Of a stretch of DNA of 64,000 bases, positions 55,755 through 63,674 are shown one piece after another (position 1 is the first letter of the stretch; each line of letters starts with the position of its first letter). Position numbers and translations under genes: made by a program. Below the pieces are notes generated by a model. It saw only the letters and a list, made by a program, of their open reading frames with translations, ran no database searches and had not been told where the DNA came from. The DNA lies in the NCBI GenBank assembly GCA_963802635.1, contig CAWDJJ010000001.1:124001-188000 (forward strand), written 5' to 3'. The DNA is from CAVTLG01 sp963802635 (GTDB lineage Bacteria; Chloroflexota; Ktedonobacteria; Ktedonobacterales; Ktedonobacteraceae).

Positions 55755-57127
55755 CGGGTACCCTCCTTTCTTGCTACCTGTGTCTCTGTTTGCTTGCTCG
55801 CACGCAGGAAGTCCCGCGCGACCGGAGGTGCCACGTGAGCAGCCTGGGCCAGATGGTGCTGACGGACGGGCTTGCCTTTCGTGAGCAGTTGTTCATAGGC
55901 TTGCTGAATGCGCTCCTGACGCTCCTGCTCACGCTGTCGGCGCTCCTGTTCGCATCTCTCTTGATATGCGGGTGATCCTGCAAGAAACGATTCCCTCGCG
56001 CTCAGAAAGTTTCGCACGACGACAGGTGCCACATGGGCGGCTTTGGCTAACGGCTTCTGACGAATAGGCTTGCCTTCTCGCACAAACTGCTCGTAGACTT
56101 GCTTAACGCGCCCCATGCGTTCTTGTTCACGCTTCTCAAGGAATTCCGCTGTGCCTGCCACCAATTCCTGTGGCAGCTCCTGGCGATACTGCTTCAAGAA
56201 GGCACGCGTGTGCAATTCACTGAGTCCACTGGCTTTGCTCAAAGCGTGCATGGTGACGAGCTTGCCTTGCGCGGAGAGGTATCCGGCAGTCTGTTGCAAT
56301 AGTTGCACGTGCTCTGGCGTCAGCGTCGGCAGGGATCTGAGTGGGGTAATGCCTTTGACCACCAGTCGCCCATCTTTCTCTCGGAAGCGTGCCGTTCCCT
56401 CGGCCAGCTTTTTGAGGCGCAGGAGCGAGCGCTCTAATGCCTCGTGGGTCGTATCGAAAGCCAGTCCGAGCGTGTGGGCGATTTCTGTGATGGTGTAGGC
56501 GCGTTCATCTTCATCGCGCAGTCCATAATGCATGCGTACGATGATTTCGTCGCGTGCCGGAAGGTGGGAGAGCCAGTCATCGATCTGCGCCCGTTGCTCG
56601 GCATGGCCCTCAGGAGCGGCCTCGGTCGGCAGCAAGGGCTGCATAGAGATTTTTTCTTCCTCCATCTCCAGCCATTGCAGATGGGCCTCAATACTCACAG
56701 GTTCCAGTTGGGCAAGCAACTGTGCGCCTTCGGGAGTCGCCTTCTGCAAGATGGAGAAGGGAATATGGATGATCCGGCGCTGATGGAGTGCGGCTTTGAT
56801 GTTGCCTTCAATATAGGTAATCATATAGGTGCTGAGTTTGCTCTCTGGGAGAACGGTATAGCGCTCCATCGCCAGGACGAGAGCCAGATTGACTTCGCCG
56901 ATGATATCTGGTAGCAGGTGATGATACATGGAGGGACAGCGCTTGGTAGCGAGACCTTTCGCCAGCGTGAGAAACGTTTCGATCAGCCGGTTGCGTGCCT
57001 CGCGATCCAGACGAGGAGTCTGTTGTGTCGCGGCAAGCAGCGCCTGTTGTTGCTCTTCGGAGAGACATTCAAGGGAGGCCAGGTCGGCGCAATACGCGTT
57101 CAGGAGATGATTTGTACAGAAACCCAT
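55751..57127 (-). CDS. Sigma-70-like factor with three C-terminal helical modules
   Basis: 458 residues from ATG 57127; GTG at 57130 adds one. Residues 45-130 resemble sigma region 2 (LIETFLTLAKGLATKRCP, GEVNLALVLAMERY, STYMITYIEGNIKAALHQRR). A region 4-like helix-turn-helix follows at about 185-240 (LPARDEIIVRMHYGL, YTITEIAHTLGLAFDTTHEA). After that come three related modules of about 38 residues near 266-305, 337-375 and 405-444, e.g. YEQFVREGKPIRQKPLAKAA and YEQLLTKGKPVRQHHLAQAA, each ending in a helix. They look like extra DNA-binding helices. It is the middle gene of a three-gene minus-strand unit. Confidence 0.75.
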   Translation of the reverse strand: MGFCTNHLLNAYCADLASLECLSEEQQQALLAATQQTPRLDREARNRLIETFLTLAKGLATKRCPSMYHHLLPDIIGEVNLALVLAMERYTVLPESKLSTYMITYIEGNIKAALHQRRIIHIPFSILQKATPEGAQLLAQLEPVSIEAHLQWLEMEEEKISMQPLLPTEAAPEGHAEQRAQIDDWLSHLPARDEIIVRMHYGLRDEDERAYTITEIAHTLGLAFDTTHEALERSLLRLKKLAEGTARFREKDGRLVVKGITPLRSLPTLTPEHVQLLQQTAGYLSAQGKLVTMHALSKASGLSELHTRAFLKQYRQELPQELVAGTAEFLEKREQERMGRVKQVYEQFVREGKPIRQKPLAKAAHVAPVVVRNFLSARESFLAGSPAYQERCEQERRQREQERQERIQQAYEQLLTKGKPVRQHHLAQAAHVAPPVARDFLRASKQTETQVARKEGTR

Positions 57128-57214
57128 CACAAAAACCCTTCCTTTCCAACAATGACAAGCTGTTTATCTGACAAATTGTTCATTCTATCGATATATAGAG
57201 CAGTTTATATGCTA

Positions 57215-57457
57215 TCATGACTCCTCTTCATCTTCTTCAGAGAAGAGTATGACCTGCACAGTATCCAGAGTAAAGTCTACGCCGAGTTCATCGGAGAGCG
57301 CAAGTAGCACTAGCTCAGCCTGGTAGTGTGGCACTGGCTGCTGATCGAGCATCCGCTGAATAACGGATGCATCCACGCCAGCACTCGCCGCAAGTGCCGA
57401 GAGATCAAAGTACTGTTGCGCTCTTATATCCTGTAGCGTCAGTTTATTGCTACTCAT
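57215..57457 (-). CDS. Small helical protein upstream of the sigma-like factor
   Basis: 80 residues, ATG 57457. The helices LTLQDIRAQQYFDLSALAAS and VDASVIQRMLDQQPVPHYQA have the spacing of a helix-turn-helix. The acidic end (FSEEDEEES) is atypical for a DNA-binding protein. It lies 87 bp upstream of the sigma-like gene on the same strand. Candidate roles are regulator or anti-sigma partner. No family is recognised. The divergent region 57458-57766 separates it from the peptide locus and begins repeat cassette 1. Confidence 0.6.
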   Translation of the reverse strand: MSSNKLTLQDIRAQQYFDLSALAASAGVDASVIQRMLDQQPVPHYQAELVLLALSDELGVDFTLDTVQVILFSEEDEEES

Positions 57458-57766
57458 ATACGCCCTCGTGCTCGTAAATCATCCCTTTGCTACTCAGGGA
57501 CCCTATTACGAGTAGCATCGTGGCGTAAGCCGAGGTGGTGCATAGCCTGGGAAACATGCATCACCTCACGGTTCTTGTAAGGTCGTCTGTTCCCTGGTAC
57601 CTAGAAATGGTAGAAGCAAAGATCTTCAAAAACCTTTCATAGAGTAATGCCAAATTATCTAGAATACCAGAGCATCTGTTGCGACATGCTTTTGACATTC
57701 AAGACAGCAAACACGCAAAATTAGTGATAGCAGTAGTGTATATATAGGCAACTTTTAGGAGAAAAC

Positions 57767-57877
57767 ATGGCATCTGTAGGCATCTTGGCAAAAGATGCGT
57801 CCTCGACAGATGGGAGGTTCCACGGTATACTTCTCCTTAGAGAGAAAATAAGAGAACAGATCGTAGATAAGAGGTGA
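57767..57877 (+). CDS. Leader ORF, copy 1 (36 residues)
   Basis: ATG 57767 lies 5 nt after TTAGGAG and encodes MASVGILAKDASSTDGRFHG followed by ILLLREKIREQIVDKR. Its stop codon TGA ends 14 bp before the regulator ATG. A near-identical start occurs in copies 2 and 3. It could be a leader peptide that controls the regulator, a small signalling peptide, or a chance frame over RNA structure. Differences between copies follow base pairing more than codon meaning, so the coding role is uncertain. Confidence 0.4.
   Translation: MASVGILAKDASSTDGRFHGILLLREKIREQIVDKR
57771..57812 (+). promoter_or_regulatory. Nested hairpins in the XRE leader, copy 1
   Basis: Outer stem CATCTGT (57771-57777) with ACAGATG (57806-57812). 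Inner stem GCATCTT (57780-57786) with AAGATGC (57792-57798) and loop GGCAA. Copies 2 and 3 keep both stems (see 61966-62007 and 63679-63720). A C-G to U-A exchange between copies 1 and 2 at the outer closing pair supports an RNA structure. It probably acts in the 5' leader of the regulator mRNA. Confidence 0.6.
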
Positions 57878-57891
57878 GGAGGGACAAAGAC

Positions 57892-59346
57892 ATGGAAACA
57901 TCAGCGTTACTGGAGGCGCGCCTGGAGAAAGATCTGACACAAGCGCAGGTTGCAGAATACACGGGGGTCGATGTGGGTACCGTCAGCCGGTGGGAAAGGG
58001 GCATCCATCAGCCCTATGCTTGCCATAGCAAAAAGCTCTGTGAGCTGTTCGGGAAAACTGCTCAAGAGTTGGGGTTGGTCCCATCTGAGGCAGAAGCAGA
58101 TCCGTCTCCGTCCGTTCCTGCTGTTTCTCCCAAGGGCGACACGACCATTGCAAAGTACATCCAGCGTGACATTGAGTTACGCCTGCAATATACCATTTCT
58201 GACTGGCTGTACTGTGAAAAGCCGTCAGGCTCTTCTAGTGCGGTCCTTCAGCATCGGCTCCATCGAGAACTAGAGGACTATTCTATGGACGAACAACCCA
58301 AGCAGAACCCAAAAGACACGGACATCAATCGACGAGCAGCATTGCACCGCCTGGCACTCTTTCCTATCAAGTCCTGGGGATTGGATACTCTGAACGCCGC
58401 TCCGAAGTGGGCAGCAGAGGACCTCTTACCGCACTGTGCAGCAGGCATTACCGCATGTGACTATCTCTCAAAGGGGCAGCGCGAGGACATGAATCTTGCG
58501 TATGAAGTGCTCACAACCTACCTCAACCCACTTAAAGACATCGTGGATCAGTCATCCCAGCACCGGCAGGAAGCGGCAGAACTCGTCGCACAAGCCTTGC
58601 TGATCAAGGCAACGCTGAGCGTGCACCGTGATGGTCCGAAACGGGCGACAAGCTATGGGAAACAGGCAATGATTTATAGCAAGGAAAGTGGAAATATTCC
58701 TCTGCGATTGGCAAGCCTAGGGGGTCTAGCGTGGATGTACTCCTGTGATAAACAAGAGAGGCAGGCGTTAGAGACCGTATTGCAAGCGCAAGCGTTGCTG
58801 CAAAAACAACAGAAAAAGGGTCTTCCCATCCCTACCAGTATACAAAGTAGCATCTTCGGAGAGGCGGCGAAGTATCAAGCCTGCAATGGGCTGGACGAGG
58901 ACGCACTTATCGCTATTCACGAGGCAAAGGACGCCTTCTTTGCATCAGATCAACCAAACGACGATACACCTGCATTCGTTGATGCGAACTATTCCAATTT
59001 GATCTTAGATGATGGATTAACTTACTACTACCTGGAGCAGCATGAAAAGGCGCTAGAAGTCTTTGCTCAAGCGATTGATCCCAAAACACTTACCCCCAAA
59101 GTGCCAATTGCTTCACTCCGCACGCATGTTGAGATCATCAACAACCAGACGCTGGCCTCACTGAAAAGCCCAAAGAAACACATGGAACTTTCCATCAAGC
59201 TCTGGAAAGCTGGCATCCAGGGAGCTATTGATTTGCGTAGCGAACAGCGTTTCGGCGAAGCCCTGACGGCCTATGCTATCATGCAAGCGCTCTGGCCTGG
59301 GGATAAGCGCATCAAAGAACTTCGCGATTTGACGCGACACTGGTAA
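57892..59346 (+). CDS. XRE-family regulator with TPR-like C-terminal domain
   Basis: 484 residues from ATG 57892, after GAGGAGGG; an in-frame GTG at 57874 overlaps the leader ORF stop. The N-terminal helix-turn-helix (residues 4-60) has LTQAQVAEYTGVDVGTVSRW and ERGIHQP. A linker and INRRAALHRLALFPI (about 145) lead to helical repeats from about 185 to the end, e.g. ALLIKATLSVHRDGPKRATS and YYLEQHEKALEVFAQAI, like the peptide-sensing TPR arrays of RRNPP regulators. It probably controls the downstream peptide genes. Copy 2 (62242) is truncated and copy 3 begins at 63801. Confidence 0.85.
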   Translation: METSALLEARLEKDLTQAQVAEYTGVDVGTVSRWERGIHQPYACHSKKLCELFGKTAQELGLVPSEAEADPSPSVPAVSPKGDTTIAKYIQRDIELRLQYTISDWLYCEKPSGSSSAVLQHRLHRELEDYSMDEQPKQNPKDTDINRRAALHRLALFPIKSWGLDTLNAAPKWAAEDLLPHCAAGITACDYLSKGQREDMNLAYEVLTTYLNPLKDIVDQSSQHRQEAAELVAQALLIKATLSVHRDGPKRATSYGKQAMIYSKESGNIPLRLASLGGLAWMYSCDKQERQALETVLQAQALLQKQQKKGLPIPTSIQSSIFGEAAKYQACNGLDEDALIAIHEAKDAFFASDQPNDDTPAFVDANYSNLILDDGLTYYYLEQHEKALEVFAQAIDPKTLTPKVPIASLRTHVEIINNQTLASLKSPKKHMELSIKLWKAGIQGAIDLRSEQRFGEALTAYAIMQALWPGDKRIKELRDLTRHW

Positions 59347-59469
59347 GTAGGTAGCTCTGTCAAAGACCAGGAGCGTGTCACAAAAGCTTTCTAGTTCTCA
59401 TGTAGGGAGAGAAGCCATCGTAGCATAGTACTTGTCGGTGTTGCTATCAAAGAAGGAAAGGAACTTTAC

Positions 59470-59679
59470 ATGAATACTACCAAGGTCTCAACATCACTGA
59501 ACATTGACCCCATACTCTCTCCGTTTCTGCTCCAATTCCTGGAAAGTGCTCATCCTATGGCAAGCGAGGAAACAGGAGGAGCGGAAACAGCGACAGAAAC
59601 AGGAGATGGAGCTACACCGTCAAAAATTGATAGTGAAGAAGACGCAGATGAGACCGGAACAGATGATGATAAAGACTAA
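59470..59679 (+). CDS. Graspetide (omega-ester peptide) precursor
   Basis: 69 residues, ATG 59470 behind GGAAAGGAA. The leader contains SPFLLQFLES (residues 17-26), close to the PFFARFLE helix that docks microviridin precursors on their ATP-grasp ligase. The probable core (about 31-69) is 10 Thr/Ser and 15 Asp/Glu in 39 residues, without Cys, aromatic or His: the donors and acceptors for side-chain ester rings. D46-G47, in TGDGATP, is a favoured aspartimide/isoaspartate site, in line with the methyltransferase encoded two genes on. It lies 15 bp before the ATP-grasp gene. Ring pattern and cleavage site are unknown. Confidence 0.75.
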   Translation: MNTTKVSTSLNIDPILSPFLLQFLESAHPMASEETGGAETATETGDGATPSKIDSEEDADETGTDDDKD

Positions 59680-59694
59680 TAAATACCCTCTATC

Positions 59695-60714
59695 ATGAAG
59701 ACGGTGCTATTGCTTTCACGACAGAATGATGCCCATATTGCCCCTGTCCAAGAGATAGTGCGACATATGGGTGGTCGAGTTGTGTTCTGCGATCTGGCAG
59801 ATTTTCCAGAAACCATCCGGCTTACCGCACAGATTTCCTCATATCCTGACTCACAAGGATGGAAAGGTACATTCTCTTACCAGGGAGAAATGGTGGTAGC
59901 AGAGGCCATCCAGAGCATCTGGTGGCGACGACCGAAGCGTTATCAGAATAGAACAGAAAGCTACCCTTCTGAAGTACGCAAGCTCCTCGATCAGGAAGCG
60001 TACTATGGTTTTGCAGGGTTGCTCTTCGGCTCTTCAGATGGACAGTATCCATTCTGGGTCAGTCGCCCTTATGCTATCCGAGCGGCTGAATTTAAGGTAT
60101 CGCAACTAGCTGTTGCAAGACAGCTCGGCCTACACATTCCACGAACACTCATCACCAACGAGCCAACGGCAGTTCAAGCATTCTACGAGGAATGTCAAGG
60201 AAACGTCATCTGCAAGCCTGTTTGGAAAGGTTCACTGGAATTTGGTGAAGAAACGTTACCAGATCAACCACGTTTTATCTATACGAATCAGGTACTTCCC
60301 CACCATCTGGAGGCCGTTGATGGCGTTCGTGCAACAGCGCATTGTTTCCAGGAGTATATTGATAAGCGGCTGGAAATACGAGTCGTCGTCATCGGTTGTC
60401 AGATGTTCGCTATTGGGATCGACTCTCAACAATCTGAGCGTACACGTATCGACTGGAGGCGAGCGTACCCTGACCTACACTACTATGAGCATTGTCTTCC
60501 AGATGATCTGAAACAACAGCTCTTCCAGTTAGTACGCATCTTTGGGCTACAGTTCGCCTCAATGGACCTGATCCTTACTCCCAACGGAGAATATGTGTGG
60601 ATAGAGGCAAATCCAAATGGACAGTTCTATTGGTTAGAACCGCCAACGGGGCTACCAATGGCTCAAGCAATGGCAAATTTGTTGATGCATCCAGGAGAAT
60701 ATAAATTATGGTAA
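59695..60714 (+). CDS. ATP-grasp graspetide maturase (MvdC/MvdD-like)
   Basis: 339 residues. It forms ester or amide links between side-chain hydroxyl/amine and carboxyl groups of the precursor using ATP. Motifs are SIWWRRPKRY (about 73-82), GNVICKPVWKGSLEFGE (ATP-binding lysine strand), RVVVIGCQMFAIGIDSQQSE and the metal-binding end IEANPNGQFYWLEPPTGLP (about 303-321). These are the hallmarks of ATP-grasp ribosomal peptide maturases. Its ribosome site is weak, as expected if translation is coupled to the abundant precursor. Its end overlaps the methyltransferase start by 7 nt. Confidence 0.92.
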   Translation: MKTVLLLSRQNDAHIAPVQEIVRHMGGRVVFCDLADFPETIRLTAQISSYPDSQGWKGTFSYQGEMVVAEAIQSIWWRRPKRYQNRTESYPSEVRKLLDQEAYYGFAGLLFGSSDGQYPFWVSRPYAIRAAEFKVSQLAVARQLGLHIPRTLITNEPTAVQAFYEECQGNVICKPVWKGSLEFGEETLPDQPRFIYTNQVLPHHLEAVDGVRATAHCFQEYIDKRLEIRVVVIGCQMFAIGIDSQQSERTRIDWRRAYPDLHYYEHCLPDDLKQQLFQLVRIFGLQFASMDLILTPNGEYVWIEANPNGQFYWLEPPTGLPMAQAMANLLMHPGEYKLW

Positions 60715-61919
60715 ACCTCCATGAAATTGATCAAAGTGAGCAGGCACGGCAGCAGCTTGTCCAGCGACTCCGTACAGCCGGAACGCTGCAATCCGAGAAC
60801 ATTGCACAAGCATTTCTTGCGGCAAAACGTGAAGCCTTTGTCACCCAGTTTCTTGAACAAGAAGGCTTTGCATGGGTACCGCGCACTGCTGAGAATTACG
60901 AGCCAGAGAGATGGATTGATACGATCTACCGCGATGAACCGCTTGTCACCTGGGTTGACGCTCACAACCATGCTGGTAGCTCTAGTTCTGCGCCAACGGC
61001 GATGGCTATGATGCTGGAAGCATTAGACCTTCAACAAGGAAACCGTGTGCTAGAAATTGGGACTGGGAGCGGTTATAATGCGGCTTTACTGGCTTATCTT
61101 GTGGGCAACCCTTGTCTTGTGACGACGATTGAGGTGGAGGGATCACTTGCTCACGCAGCCAGTAGAGCGCTTGCAGCCACAGTTGGGCCAGTTGCAGTCC
61201 AGATTGGCGACGGATATGCTGGAGATCCTCTCCATGCACCATATGATCGTATCATTGTCACAGCTAGCTCATCGATCATTCCTCGTGCATGGTATGAGCA
61301 GCTTGCTCCTGGGGGACGCATCGTCATGGATCTCCAGGGAAGCTTGCACAAAAGCGGCTTTCTTGTGCTCGAAGAAAAAGCTGATGGATCAGCGGATGGG
61401 CGGTTTGATCCCCGCTATCTGTATTTCATGCCGATGCGCTCTGGTATTCCTTCGACCAGTCCAGTGAAAAGGCTCTTGCAACAAAAAGCTCTCCAACACA
61501 TTGTGCTGGCAGATGATGAAACAACAGACATGCTGTTCGGAAATGCAGCCTTTCACTGGTTTCTCCAATGGGCCTTTCCTGGTATTACCTTCATGAAAGC
61601 AAAGATGAAGCAGAAAAATGACATGGTGAGCATCCCTTTTGTGACCTTCGTAGATCCCAAAGAGCAAACCATCATCCAGCTCTCATTGCATACTGGTACA
61701 TGGTCCGGGTATGAGCGTGGAATCGGCGGCTTGTGGGAAACTATCATGCAGGTCTATCACGGATGGCATGCTCTTGGGAGACCTGATCAAACTGTGTATC
61801 GCGTGGAATGGCAACCACACGATGGATGCTTCCAGCTTCTCTGTGAACAAGGAACGGTGAGACGTTCTTTTGATCTGCACAGTACGCATGCCTCTAGGAC
61901 TGCAAAAACACAAAATTAG
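60708..61919 (+). CDS. PIMT-like methyltransferase of the ATP-grasp peptide system, copy 1
   Basis: 403 residues, ATG overlapping the ATP-grasp gene by 7 nt. The SAM-binding fold of protein-L-isoaspartate methyltransferase is seen with motif I VLEIGTGSGYNAALLAYL (about residue 114), DRIIVTASSSIIPRAWYEQL and PGGRIVMDL. The upstream DEPLVTW and the SSSSAPTAMAMML segment fit the PIMT substrate pocket. The C-terminal half is specific to peptide-maturation members. In such clusters the enzyme methylates a core Asp, giving an aspartimide (imiditide) or isoAsp. The last six codons run into repeat cassette copy 2. Confidence 0.88.
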   Translation: MVNLHEIDQSEQARQQLVQRLRTAGTLQSENIAQAFLAAKREAFVTQFLEQEGFAWVPRTAENYEPERWIDTIYRDEPLVTWVDAHNHAGSSSSAPTAMAMMLEALDLQQGNRVLEIGTGSGYNAALLAYLVGNPCLVTTIEVEGSLAHAASRALAATVGPVAVQIGDGYAGDPLHAPYDRIIVTASSSIIPRAWYEQLAPGGRIVMDLQGSLHKSGFLVLEEKADGSADGRFDPRYLYFMPMRSGIPSTSPVKRLLQQKALQHIVLADDETTDMLFGNAAFHWFLQWAFPGITFMKAKMKQKNDMVSIPFVTFVDPKEQTIIQLSLHTGTWSGYERGIGGLWETIMQVYHGWHALGRPDQTVYRVEWQPHDGCFQLLCEQGTVRRSFDLHSTHASRTAKTQN

Positions 61920-61965
61920 CGGTAGCAGTAGGACATCTATAGGCAACTTTTAGGAGAAAACATGG

Positions 61966-62007
61966 TATCTGTAGGTATCTTGGCAAAAGATGCATCCTCG
62001 ACAGATA
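61966..62007 (+). promoter_or_regulatory. Nested hairpins in the leader, copy 2
   Basis: Outer stem TATCTGT (61966-61972) with ACAGATA (62001-62007), a U-A closing pair where copy 1 has C-G. In the inner stem one C-G pair becomes U-G (GTATCTT with AAGATGC). Both changes preserve pairing. Confidence 0.55.
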
Positions 62008-62034
62008 GGAGGTTCCACGGTATACTTCTCCTAA

Positions 62035-62185
62035 GGTATGGTTCAAATCAATGTGACAGTTGTGAACAGTTGAGTTATCCCAAAATAAATTCTAAAGCCG
62101 CTCAGGAAGCCAGTTCAGAATTTATTTTTCACTGTTCTGATTGTTCAAAATTGTCACATTGGTTCAAGCTCATTTTGAACCATGC
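62035..62185. mobile_element. MITE of about 151 bp inserted in leader cassette copy 2
   Basis: Termini GGTATGGTTCAAA and TTTGAACCATGC are near-perfect inverted repeats. Inner pairs AATGTGACA/TGTCACATT and AAAATAAATTCT/AGAATTTATTTT make almost the whole element a hairpin. CTAA flanks both sides (62031-62034 and 62186-62189), where copy 1 has a single CTTA, so this is a target duplication. TSDs of YTAR form are typical of IS5-family transposition; that assignment is inference. It has no coding capacity of its own. Confidence 0.8.
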
Positions 62186-62241
62186 CTAAGAGAGAAAATA
62201 GGAGAACAGATCGTGGATAAGAGGTGAGGAGGAACAAAGAT

Positions 62242-62304
62242 ATGGAAATATCAGCGTTACTGGAGGCACGCCCAAGGAGTACCGTCTATGATCATCTCTT
62301 CTGA
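62242..62304 (+). pseudogene. Truncated XRE regulator remnant
   Basis: The first ten codons (MEISALLEAR) match the XRE genes at 57892 and 63801. The sequence then jumps to PRSTVYDHLF and a stop at 62304, which overlaps the second methyltransferase start. At least 474 codons of the regulator, and the precursor and maturase genes expected after it, are missing, apparently by one deletion. Confidence 0.75.
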
Positions 62305-63463
62305 GAGTTTGCGCCACCAGTTCATCATAGAGCTACAAAAGCAGGGAGCTATCCATTCGCGCGAGGTTGCCGCCGCTTTTGATGCCATTCCCAGGGAGTT
62401 GTTTGTTCCGCTCTTCTACAGACGAGAGAAGGGGGCGTGGCAAACCTCTTGCGATTTAGAGGAGGAAACGTGGCTACGCCAGATCTACCAGGATGAGGCC
62501 CTCGTTACCTTGCTTGATGCGCGTGGCACCCCCATCAGTTCCTCCAGCCAACCCAGTATCATGGCGGCAATGCTTGAGGCGCTTGATGTCCGTCGTGGAA
62601 CGTGCGTGCTAGAGATCGGAACCGGCACTGGCTATAATGCTGCGCTCCTGGTGAAACTAACAGGTGATGCAGAGATGGTCACGACCATCGACATTGATCC
62701 TCACCTTGCTCGGCAGGCAGAATGTACCCTTCATGCGACAGTTGGGAAAGTCGGCGTCCTGGTTGGTAACGGCACGCACGTCCAGGGAGAAGAGCGGATG
62801 GATCGGATCATGGTGACGGCAAGCTGCACATCCATTCCCAGGACATGGTATCATCTGCTTACCGTCGGGGGAAGAGTCGTCATGCCACTAACAGGGAGTC
62901 TGGGTTCCTCTGGATTGCTCATCCTCACCAAAGACGAGGGGTGTGGGAGTGGCTCCTTCTCACCGCTTCCTGTCGCTTTTATGCCCATGCAAGACCAGGA
63001 GGAAGAGAGACGAATGCCCTCTGTGCGTGAACTCTTAGAGCTTCCTCTCAATGCCTCATTCCGTGTGGAAACAGATGTGGAGGAGGCCATGATCACCTGT
63101 CTCTCGAACGACCACTTCCGTTGGTTTATGCAGTGGATCTGGCCTGGTGGAGCGCTCTCCATCCTCCCGATGACGCTTTCAGATGGAAGACCAGCGTTTC
63201 AGATCAAAGACGGGCAAGCAAAAGCGCATCTGCAATTGACCTGCGCCCCATCATGTTGCTGGTCAGGTCAGCAGCGTGGGTACTTTCCGCTCTATCAGCA
63301 GCTCATGAAATGCTATCGGCTCTTTGAGCAATCAGGACGACCAGAGAAGCACGCCTACCACGTGCAGATTGCCGAGGGCCAATGTCGGTTATCTCTGCAA
63401 TCTAAAGGCGTGCAGATCATCTTGCGCGAGAATCTGTTCTCTTCATCAGAACAGTTGGCATAG
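62288..63463 (+). CDS. PIMT-like methyltransferase of the ATP-grasp peptide system, copy 2
   Basis: 391 residues, ATG 62288 after AAGGAGT. It is clearly homologous to the gene at 60708 along its whole length: QIYQDEALVTLLDARGTPIS, motif I VLEIGTGTGYNAALLVKL (about residue 107), DRIMVTASCTSIPRTWYHLL and FRWFMQWIWPGG. The divergence is large, so the duplication is old or the two came in separately. It has no precursor or ATP-grasp gene of its own in the window. It may act on the first peptide or be a leftover of a deleted cluster. Translation could be coupled to the truncated regulator ORF. Confidence 0.85.
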   Translation: MIISSESLRHQFIIELQKQGAIHSREVAAAFDAIPRELFVPLFYRREKGAWQTSCDLEEETWLRQIYQDEALVTLLDARGTPISSSSQPSIMAAMLEALDVRRGTCVLEIGTGTGYNAALLVKLTGDAEMVTTIDIDPHLARQAECTLHATVGKVGVLVGNGTHVQGEERMDRIMVTASCTSIPRTWYHLLTVGGRVVMPLTGSLGSSGLLILTKDEGCGSGSFSPLPVAFMPMQDQEEERRMPSVRELLELPLNASFRVETDVEEAMITCLSNDHFRWFMQWIWPGGALSILPMTLSDGRPAFQIKDGQAKAHLQLTCAPSCCWSGQQRGYFPLYQQLMKCYRLFEQSGRPEKHAYHVQIAEGQCRLSLQSKGVQIILRENLFSSSEQLA

Positions 63464-63674
63464 AACAGGCTCCCAATACCGAGTCTCAGCAATTGCCTGT
63501 TTGTGCTCGTATCACCGCAAAAGCAGTCATCTTTAAAAACCATCTCATGGAATAGCACTAAATCATCTAAAATAACAGTGTGTTTCTTGCAACCTATGTT
63601 TGACCTTTAAAACAGCAAAAACACCATACTGACTGTTGCAGGAGGATATCTCTAGGCAACTTTTAGGAGAAAAC

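Larger units (their letters stand above)
57700..57891 (+). repeat. Leader cassette R, copy 1
   Basis: About 190-bp unit ending at the XRE start codon, present again at 61893-62241 (with insertion) and 63612-63800. Shared blocks are GCAAAATTAG (here at about 57715), TATAGGCAACTTTTAGGAG, the hairpin region, GGTTCCACGGTATACTTCTC and GAACAGATCGTAGATAAGAG. Copies are nearly identical from TAGGCAACTTTT to the ATG and diverge upstream, so the conserved part is the transcribed leader. Confidence 0.85.
61962..62189 (+). pseudogene. Leader ORF, copy 2, altered by MITE insertion
   Basis: The first 24 codons match copy 1 (MVSVGILAKDASSTDRRFHG) with A2V and G16R changes; then the frame enters the MITE and ends 75 codons from its start. 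The new C-terminus (with CDSCEQ and HCSDCSK) is derived from the insertion, so it is probably meaningless. Confidence 0.5.
61893..62241 (+). repeat. Leader cassette R, copy 2 (interrupted by a MITE)
   Basis: It shares the blocks of copy 1 (GCAAAAACACAAAATTAGCG, TATAGGCAACTTTTAGGAG, GTAGATAAG-like GTGGATAAGAGGTGAGGAG) but has 150 bp inserted between CTTCTC and AGAGAGAAAATA. Its first bases encode the end of the preceding methyltransferase, marking the recombination boundary. Confidence 0.85.

Noticed and set aside
62035..62185. GGTTCAAATC word as the T-arm of a tRNA
   Set aside because: It belongs to the inverted termini of the MITE; no acceptor stem or anticodon arm can be built around it.
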